64,000 bases of DNA from DASWNP01 sp036399175. Its GTDB lineage: Bacteria; Acidobacteriota; Blastocatellia; Pyrinomonadales; Pyrinomonadaceae. The notes under the pieces are model-generated. The model was not told the origin of the DNA, ran no database searches, and saw only the letters and a list, made by a program, of their open reading frames with translations. The position numbers were made by a program, and so were the translations under genes. Of the stretch, positions 58,526 to 64,000 are shown one piece after another. Every line of letters begins with the position of its first letter. The first letter of the stretch is position 1. Location: positions 88,589 through 152,588 of the forward strand of contig DASWNP010000063.1 in the NCBI GenBank assembly GCA_036399175.1, in the 5' to 3' direction.

Positions 58526-60187
58526 ATGTCTTCGACGGAGAAACAGGAGCAGCATCTCGAAACGGCGTCGCCGCCCGAGGAGCTTGCGCGCCTGCTCGTG
58601 GTGGACGACGAGGAGAGCGTCGCTCTCACCATCTGCGAGGTGCTCAGGCAGGAGGGCTTCGAGGTCGAAACGGCGTCGAGCGGAATGGAAGCCTCTGACC
58701 GGCTGCAACGTTCGACCTTCGACCTCGTGCTCACAGACCTTCACATGGAGGGCGGCGACGGCCTCTCCGTGCTCGACGCCGTGCGCCAGCATTCTCCCTT
58801 CACCATCGCCATCGTCCTCACGGGCTTCGCCTCCGTCGAATCGGCCATCGCCGCGCTCAGGCAAGACGCCTACGACTATCTGGTCAAGCCCTGCATCATT
58901 GACGAGCTGAAGTACACGGTGCGGCGCGGGCTTGAGCACAGGCGTCTGCTTTTGGCCGAGCAGAAGGCGCGCTCTTCTCTCGAAGAATTGAACCGCGAGC
59001 TTGAGCGGCGCGTCGAAGAACGCACGGCCGAGCTGCAAAACCTGAACGAAGAACTCGTCGCCGCCAATCGCGCCAAAGACATCTTCCTCGCCACGCTCTC
59101 CCACGAATTGCGCACGCCCCTGACGCCCGTGCTCGGGTGGGTCAACCTTCTGCGGACGGGAAGCGGCGGCGCGATGGACGCGTCGATGATGAAGCAGGGG
59201 CTCGACGCCATTGAGCGCAACGCCCGCCTTCAGGCGCGGCTCATTGACGATTTGCTCGACGTGTCGCGCATCGTCTCCGGCAAATTGCAGTTCGAGCGCG
59301 AGCCCGTCAACCTCGTCTCCATCGTCGAGTTGTCCATCGAGACCGTGCGCGCCGATGCGCGCGCGCGAAACATCACGATTGAGACAGAGCTTCCGGACGA
59401 GCCGCTCATCGCTCAGGGCTCGCCCGTTCGCCTGCAACAGATTGCGTGGAATCTTCTGTCGAACGCCGTCAAGTTTACGTCCAATGGCGGACGCGTCCGG
59501 GTGCGCGTCTTTCGAGAAGGCAGCGAAGCGCACATCGTCGTCGAAGACACAGGCATCGGCATCGCGCCCGAATTTCTCCCCTACGTCTTCGACCTCTTTC
59601 GACAGGCCGACGGCTCGACCACCCGACAGCACGGCGGACTCGGACTCGGATTGTCAATCGTGCGTGCGCTCGCCGAGCTGCACGGCGGACGCGTGCGCGC
59701 CGAATCCGAAGGCAAGGGGCGCGGCTCGCGTTTTACTTTCTCGGTGCCGTGCGTCGCCTCGACGGCGAGCGCGCGAAAGGTCGAAGACAGATGCGACGAC
59801 CTTGAGCTTCCCTGCCCCGTCCTCGTCGTCGAAGATTCACCCGAAACGCTCGCCATGCTGCATACGCTTCTATCGCGGCGGGGCTGCAAGGTTCTGGCCG
59901 CCGAATCGGCTGCCGAGGCTCTGGAGATAGCGGCCAAAGCCGCGCCCTGCATCGTCATCTCCGACCTTCACATGCCCCTGATGGACGGCTACGAGCTGCT
60001 CGCGCGCTTGCGGCAGATGCCCGGCCTTGAGCGCATCCCGGCCGTCGCCCTCTCCGGCTACGCGATGGACGAAGACCGCGACCGCGCCCTCGCCGCAGGC
60101 TTCCAGATTCACATGGCAAAGCCGGTTGACCCCGACAACCTGCTCGCCACTCTGCGACAGCTAATGCCGAAAAAGTCTGGAGTCTAG
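58526..60187 (+). CDS. Hybrid histidine kinase: receiver-HisKA-HATPase-receiver
   Basis: 553 residues. N-terminal receiver (LLVVDDEES, LVLTDLHM, DYLVKPC), a coiled-coil linker (LEELNRELERRVEERTAELQ), HisKA (FLATLSHELRTPLTPVLGW), HATPase (DTGIGIAPEF, GGLGLGLSIVRALAELHGG), and a C-terminal receiver (LVVEDSPET, VISDLHMP, IHMAKPV). Its first receiver is similar to that of the preceding receiver-STAS protein, suggesting duplication. It may take phosphate from, or pass it to, the GAF-PAS kinase and the receiver-STAS protein. No membrane span. Confidence 0.9.
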   Translation: MSSTEKQEQHLETASPPEELARLLVVDDEESVALTICEVLRQEGFEVETASSGMEASDRLQRSTFDLVLTDLHMEGGDGLSVLDAVRQHSPFTIAIVLTGFASVESAIAALRQDAYDYLVKPCIIDELKYTVRRGLEHRRLLLAEQKARSSLEELNRELERRVEERTAELQNLNEELVAANRAKDIFLATLSHELRTPLTPVLGWVNLLRTGSGGAMDASMMKQGLDAIERNARLQARLIDDLLDVSRIVSGKLQFEREPVNLVSIVELSIETVRADARARNITIETELPDEPLIAQGSPVRLQQIAWNLLSNAVKFTSNGGRVRVRVFREGSEAHIVVEDTGIGIAPEFLPYVFDLFRQADGSTTRQHGGLGLGLSIVRALAELHGGRVRAESEGKGRGSRFTFSVPCVASTASARKVEDRCDDLELPCPVLVVEDSPETLAMLHTLLSRRGCKVLAAESAAEALEIAAKAAPCIVISDLHMPLMDGYELLARLRQMPGLERIPAVALSGYAMDEDRDRALAAGFQIHMAKPVDPDNLLATLRQLMPKKSGV

Positions 60188-60216
60188 AGTCTGGAGTCTG
60201 AAGTCCGAAGGCTCAA
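60174..60216. repeat. Single-arm heptamer array, AGTCTGG family
   Basis: AGTCTGG, AGTCTAG, AGTCTGG, AGTCTGA, AGTCCGA run in period 7, but no complementary arm follows. It contains the stop codon of the hybrid kinase (60185-60187). It may be a hairpin that lost one arm or an arm not yet duplicated in inverse. Confidence 0.75.
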
Positions 60217-60225
60217 GTCAGGATA

Positions 60226-60801
60226 TTGCAGCCCGTGCGTGAAGTGACGGAAGACGAACAGCCGACGACTATGAAAGAGAGCGCCTCGACGGCGACAGAG
60301 TCCGTCTCTCCCATCGACGCAGTTCCGGCAGGTCGCCCAAAGCTGGCCGCCTTCATCATCGCGCTCCTGGTCTTGCTCGCGGCGGCGGCGGTCGTCTTCG
60401 CTATCTTCAGGTTCGTCGTCAGACGAGAAACACGACCGGCGGCGAGGACGCTCGCGCTTCCGGCAAGACAGTTGCCTTTTGCCTTCTCTCACCGGCTTTC
60501 AAGACAGGCTTGGCGGAAGCTCTCTCTTCTTCGCCTGCACGAGCATGTGCGCGACGACCGCCGCGACGATAATCGAGCCTCCCAGAATCGCCCACGCCGA
60601 AGGTCGCTCGCCGAGAAAGATAAAGACCCAGACCGGATTCAGGACGGGCTCGATGTAGCCGACCACTCCGGCGTCGAGCGAGCGCACGCCGCGCGCGATG
60701 CTCAAAGTGAAGAGCGTGTAAGCGAGCCCAATCTGGACGACGCCGAGAAAGAGAATAATCAACAGCTCTTTCGGCGACATCTTCTGAAGTCCGCCGGTTA
60801 G
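60226..60801 (+). CDS. Doubtful small membrane protein overlapping the EamA gene
   Basis: The frame opens with TTG at 60226 or GTG at 60235; the first ATG gives MKESASTATESVS. It contains a convincing membrane span (KLAAFIIALLVLLAAAAVVF) followed by RFVVRRETRP. The remaining half runs antisense through the EamA transporter and looks like shadow sequence. The N-terminal 70 residues may be a real short anchor protein whose end was lost or extended by frameshift. Low confidence. Confidence 0.35.
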   Translation: MQPVREVTEDEQPTTMKESASTATESVSPIDAVPAGRPKLAAFIIALLVLLAAAAVVFAIFRFVVRRETRPAARTLALPARQLPFAFSHRLSRQAWRKLSLLRLHEHVRDDRRDDNRASQNRPRRRSLAEKDKDPDRIQDGLDVADHSGVERAHAARDAQSEERVSEPNLDDAEKENNQQLFRRHLLKSAG

Positions 60802-61431
60802 AAATGCGGGAGCGGCGACGAGCGCCAGCAGCAGGTTGCCGTAAATCACCGAAGAGGCGCGGTTGACTCTGCGCGTCGCCGGATGCCTCAGGAGCAGCGC
60901 GAAGCAGGCGAAGCAGAGGCCGGAGGCGAGCGCCGTCAGGTTGCCCTCCACGTCCTGCGGCCTCAGCTTGCCCACGAAGAAGAGAGACATTCCCGCCACG
61001 CACGCGACGACTACGCCGAGGTCGCGCACGCGAAACTTCTCTCGATAAAGCAACGGCTCGAAGAACATGATGTAGACGGGCGCGGTGTACTGTAGAAAGA
61101 TTGCGTTGGCGGCGGTCGTCAGCTTCGTCGCCATCACGAAGAGCAGGAGCAGCGCCGCGTACATCACGGCAGCCCCGCCCGTCACGAGGTTCAGCCCGAA
61201 CCCCTCGCGCCGCGTAAACCACGCCACCGTCAGAGCCGCCAGAACAGAGCGCCCGAACGAAAGCTCCAACGCCGAAAGACTCGTCGCCTTGATGAAGAGC
61301 CCGCCCGTGCTCCACAAAAGCGCCGCGCCGAACGCGAAGAGAATCGGCGGAGGGGAAGCTAAACGACGAACGCTGAACGCGGAACGATGAACGAAAGCAT
61401 CGCTTCTATCTTTATGCTCTTTTTCGTTCAT
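60499..61431 (-). CDS. EamA/DMT family transporter
   Basis: 310 residues with ten predicted spans arranged as two EamA repeats (ILFAFGAALLWSTGGLFIKA; LIILFLGVVQIGLAYTLFTL; GYIEPVLNPVWVFIFLGERP). DMT proteins of this type export amino acids or other metabolites. The only usable start, the ATG at 61431, lies inside a repeat hairpin, so residues 1 to about 24 are encoded by the repeat. No other ATG, GTG or TTG is in frame before the first span. The repeat therefore seems to have supplied the present N-terminus. Confidence 0.85.
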   Translation of the reverse strand: MNEKEHKDRSDAFVHRSAFSVRRLASPPPILFAFGAALLWSTGGLFIKATSLSALELSFGRSVLAALTVAWFTRREGFGLNLVTGGAAVMYAALLLLFVMATKLTTAANAIFLQYTAPVYIMFFEPLLYREKFRVRDLGVVVACVAGMSLFFVGKLRPQDVEGNLTALASGLCFACFALLLRHPATRRVNRASSVIYGNLLLALVAAPAFLTGGLQKMSPKELLIILFLGVVQIGLAYTLFTLSIARGVRSLDAGVVGYIEPVLNPVWVFIFLGERPSAWAILGGSIIVAAVVAHMLVQAKKRELPPSLS

Positions 61432-61460
61432 CGTTGCGGCGTTCAGCGTTCACCGTTCCG
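61361..61460. repeat. Tandem-heptamer hairpin, GAACGCT/GAACGAT family, overlapping a coding start
   Basis: Left arm 61361-61396: ACGACGA, ACGCTGA, ACGCGGA, ACGATGA. Right arm 61423-61459: the complement (TTCATCG, TTCAGCG, TTCACCG). It covers the first codons of the EamA gene and ends nine bases before the stop of the M14 peptidase gene. Confidence 0.9.
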
Positions 61461-61468
61461 GCGTTTCG

Positions 61469-64000
61469 TCACTGTCCGGCGTTAAGGTTGTCGTAGTTGA
61501 GGGCGGCGTTGAAGAGAAGGAAGAATGCGCCCTGCGTCTGGTGTCGCCACATCGGATTGGTGGCGAAAAGCAGAACGTGGCCGCGCCCTACCGGCACGTC
61601 GATGATGGCCGGGCGGTTCGTAAGCTCCGACGCTCCGGCCAGCATCCCACTCACGAGCAGATTCTTCTCGTCGGCGCTGAAGCGCAGGACGACGCGCGGA
61701 CGCTCCGCCCTCGGCGTGAAGAAGGGGCCGAGGGCGAGCCGCTGTTCTTCCGTGAGCGGCTGTTCTTCGCCGGGGCGCGGCGTGCGCTGCGGCGAAGGTT
61801 GCGGCGAGGGCTGGGGCATGGCCTGGATGATGTCGGGGTCGTTCATTGTGCCGCGCCCCGAAGGACGCTGTGCGCCGGTGGTCGGCGCAGGCGTGCCGAC
61901 CCCGCTTCCGGGCGGCGGCGCTATCTGAAAGAGCGGCGACTGGTTGAAGTAGATGGGCAGCGTCTCCGTGTAGCCGTAGGCGATAGGGCTGCGGCGGTCT
62001 GCGAAGCGCGCGTTGTATATCGAGCCGCGCGCCTGTAGCTGCCGCGCCTCTTCGATAGAGACGCCGGAAGTCAGACCGTATTGAACGGGCACGTTCGCCA
62101 CGTTGGCGACGGCGACGAAGAGGCCGCCATCTTCGACGAACCTTTGCAGGTTGGCGACTCCGCCGACTCCCATGCCGCCGCGCATATTGTCGGTCTGGTC
62201 GGGCGAGCTTGCGAAGTTTGGCGTCACGTCGGAAGCCTTCCAGGGAATCGGCTCGCCGCTTTTCGGGATGCCGTTGACGATTGACTGCGCCGTGCCGCCT
62301 ACGGGCGGAAAGACAATCACGTCGAAACGCTCGCGCAGATTCGGCGTGTCGCGGATGGTGTGCTCGGAGATGTAGCTGTAGGGAATCTGCAAGCGGTCGA
62401 ACTCGATTCGATACCAGCCCTCGTTCTGCGTGTTGACCCACGTGTGCAGGATGGCGATGCGCGGCACGGCCAGCTCGTGCGTCTTCACTGCGGGCGCTCT
62501 CTCGACGCCGCGCGCCGTGAGTCCAAGCTCGGCGACGGCGCTCTCAAGGCGCGTGCGCAAATCCGCCGGATTGCCTTCCCGACGAATGACGAACGAACCG
62601 GCGTTGAACTCCTGCTCGCCAATCTTAAAAGCTTCCTCGGCGGCGCTCATCTTTACGTCTTTGAGACGAAAGCGAAGCGTGGCGAGCGTGTTGTCCGTGT
62701 TGTGATTGACGACGTAGGCGTCCGCATCGCGCGCGCCGGTCAGGCGTCCGCGCACCTGCGCGCTCGTCGTCAGCAGATTCATCTGCGCTGAAAGAATGCT
62801 TCTATCCGCGACGCGGACGGTGCGGATGTTGCGCAGCGCGCCGAGCGTCCAGCCGGTGTCGTCGTAGGGGCGCGGGTCGTTCGTGTTGTAGTACTGCGTG
62901 TCGAGCAGCATGTCGGCCATGCGCGAGTAGGGCTGGTCCATCCGCACGACGTATGAGCCCGCGGGGAACTTCTGCTCGCCGACGTTGAAGTCGCCCACGG
63001 CCTTGTGCACCTCGACGCCCATCAGGCGCAGGAGGTTGACGGCGTCGGCGGCCTCGACGGGGCGCGGGTCGTCCGCCGGCAGCACGTAGGCGGCCGGGCC
63101 TTCGTTGGTCGCCTTCGCCACCGCGCGCTTACTCTTCAGGTAAAAATTCTGTAGGAAGCGCTCCCTGTTGTCCGAGACGAAGTGCATGGCGAAGAGCAGC
63201 GCCGACTGCTGCATGTTGACGTTGTTGCGCAGCGACCACTTCACGCGCGGCAGCGGCGGGTTCGGCCTGTACCAGTCGCGCTGCGCCTGCGCCGTCACGG
63301 TCCTGTCAACGGTGTCGGCGCCGCCGTTGCCGAACGTCTCGTAGAAGCGCCCGACGGCGTTGTGGCCGTTGGCGACGTAGAACATGTAGTTGGGAGCCCA
63401 GCCGTCGTAGAAGCCGTGCGTCCACACGCCGGGGACGCCGCGCTTCGTCATCTCTTCCACTTCGTGATAGGCGAGCAGGTGCCACTCGTCAATCACTATC
63501 GGATCGAGCCACGCGTTGTACGGCCCGGTGCCCGTCGAGGTGTAGAGAAACGGCACGGACTCGTGCAAGTCGTGCAGGACTTGCGGGTGATACTCCAAAA
63601 AAGTCTTCATCATGTTGCGCGTCAGGGCGAGCGCCATGCCGAGTCCGTCGCGGTTGTTGTCGTGCGCGACGTACTTGCCCCAGTACAAAAGAGACGGATA
63701 GTTTTTGCCGGGGTTGGCCTTGCGATAGTTGTAGAGGTCAACCATGCGGTCGCGCCCGTCAACTTCGAGCGTCGGCGTGATCAGCACGACGAGGTTGCGG
63801 CGTATGTCTTGAATGAACGAAGACTCTTCGACGGCGAGGCGGTAGGCCAGCTCCATCAGCATCTCGGGCGAGCCGGTCTCGGGCGAGTGGATGGAGCCCG
63901 AGGCCCAGTAGAAGACCTTGCCCTCGCCGATGAGCCGCTGCGCCTCGGCGTCCGTCAGGCCGCGCGGGTCGGCGAGGCGGGCCGTAATCTCCTTGTAGCG
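61469..64000 (-). CDS. M14 family zinc carboxypeptidase-like protein, 5' truncated by the window
   Basis: The frame is open to the right edge (844 codons visible). Near the edge the zinc motif IHSPETGSPE gives H-x2-E, and further M14 features follow (DNNRDGLGMALALTRN). The catalytic domain runs into a long C-terminal region of about 550 residues: two alternative beta-rich blocks (VNLLRLMGVEVHKAVGDFNV) and a GATase1/ThuA-like end (IDVPVGRGHVLLFATNPMW). Such long M14 proteins are exported peptidases in Acidobacteriota and Bacteroidota. The signal peptide would be outside the window. It precedes the EamA gene in the same direction. Confidence 0.85.
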   Translation of the reverse strand, partial: RYKEITARLADPRGLTDAEAQRLIGEGKVFYWASGSIHSPETGSPEMLMELAYRLAVEESSFIQDIRRNLVVLITPTLEVDGRDRMVDLYNYRKANPGKNYPSLLYWGKYVAHDNNRDGLGMALALTRNMMKTFLEYHPQVLHDLHESVPFLYTSTGTGPYNAWLDPIVIDEWHLLAYHEVEEMTKRGVPGVWTHGFYDGWAPNYMFYVANGHNAVGRFYETFGNGGADTVDRTVTAQAQRDWYRPNPPLPRVKWSLRNNVNMQQSALLFAMHFVSDNRERFLQNFYLKSKRAVAKATNEGPAAYVLPADDPRPVEAADAVNLLRLMGVEVHKAVGDFNVGEQKFPAGSYVVRMDQPYSRMADMLLDTQYYNTNDPRPYDDTGWTLGALRNIRTVRVADRSILSAQMNLLTTSAQVRGRLTGARDADAYVVNHNTDNTLATLRFRLKDVKMSAAEEAFKIGEQEFNAGSFVIRREGNPADLRTRLESAVAELGLTARGVERAPAVKTHELAVPRIAILHTWVNTQNEGWYRIEFDRLQIPYSYISEHTIRDTPNLRERFDVIVFPPVGGTAQSIVNGIPKSGEPIPWKASDVTPNFASSPDQTDNMRGGMGVGGVANLQRFVEDGGLFVAVANVANVPVQYGLTSGVSIEEARQLQARGSIYNARFADRRSPIAYGYTETLPIYFNQSPLFQIAPPPGSGVGTPAPTTGAQRPSGRGTMNDPDIIQAMPQPSPQPSPQRTPRPGEEQPLTEEQRLALGPFFTPRAERPRVVLRFSADEKNLLVSGMLAGASELTNRPAIIDVPVGRGHVLLFATNPMWRHQTQGAFFLLFNAALNYDNLNAGQ

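Noticed and set aside
797..61460. Repeat arrays as CRISPR arrays
   Set aside because: Units are 7-8 bp with no unique spacers of regular length, arms are mutually complementary, and no cas genes are present.

Overview
The window looks like chromosome of a free-living, GC-rich Gram-negative bacterium. The best guess is an Acidobacteriota of the Blastocatellia/Pyrinomonas type. The basis is a very large Oar-like TonB-dependent receptor with an N-terminal carboxypeptidase-regulatory domain, two consecutive S9 peptidases, a CsgG-like/TonB C-terminal fusion, many secreted proteins of unknown function and type IV pilus parts. There is no rRNA or tRNA gene I can recognise, no insertion sequence and no CRISPR array. 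The taxonomic call is inference from gene style only.

Layout. 0-7.1 kb (minus strand): HD nucleotidase, GlcD-type oxidase, secreted protein, methyltransferase, LarA-type racemase, small ORF, CDF metal transporter. 7.1-8.8 kb: a long leader, a photoactive-yellow-protein-like PAS protein without the chromophore cysteine, and a lone receiver. 8.8-18 kb (minus): zinc-ribbon/pseudoreceiver protein, PilT, ThiE, two S9 peptidases, a class II glutamine amidotransferase. 18-23 kb: small unknown proteins, TypA, TrmL and a 55-residue Lys-Gly-Gly-Ser repeat protein with a clear sigma-70 type promoter and a palindrome at its start site. 23-26 kb: PilN-PilO-PilP-like genes and a pseudopilin. 26.5-28.9 kb: three related-looking secreted proteins. 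29-31 kb: FHA-GGDEF cyclase and RibA. 31.6-40.4 kb (plus): TonB receptor, secreted protein, HD phosphohydrolase, GNAT, CsgG/TonB fusion, S41 peptidase homologue. 40.7-44.7 kb: a four-gene operon resembling type VI secretion tip-associated cargo, ending in an 801-residue endonuclease/exonuclease/phosphatase-fold protein. 44.8-48.3 kb (minus): zinc-ribbon and SPFH proteins. 48.5-55.4 kb (plus): a gas vesicle cluster with three GvpF/L, GvpG, GvpK, three GvpA/J-type proteins and a double ArsA/Get3-type ATPase. 55.5-60.2 kb: histidine kinase, receiver-STAS protein, hybrid kinase. 60.5-64 kb (minus): EamA transporter and a truncated M14 peptidase.

The most striking signal is not a gene. At least 18 stop-to-start gaps are filled, often to within a few bases, by long imperfect hairpins whose arms are tandem degenerate heptamers (octamers in two cases). 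The unit differs from family to family: G-rich, GGCAAAA-like, GATGAAT-like, ATCAGCC-like, GTTTTCA-like, GTAAGCA-like. Architecture and position are nevertheless the same, and copies of one family share loop sequence. They resemble the heptameric short tandem repeats known from filamentous cyanobacteria. Here they sit as separators between co-directional genes, and some supply stop codons or even N-terminal codons.

The second notable system is the gas vesicle cluster. No GvpN-type AAA+ ATPase is visible. A tandem ArsA-like ATPase overlapping gvpG takes its place, and a three-gene phosphorelay/STAS block follows gvpA directly, suggesting signal-controlled buoyancy or a gas-vesicle-derived shell.
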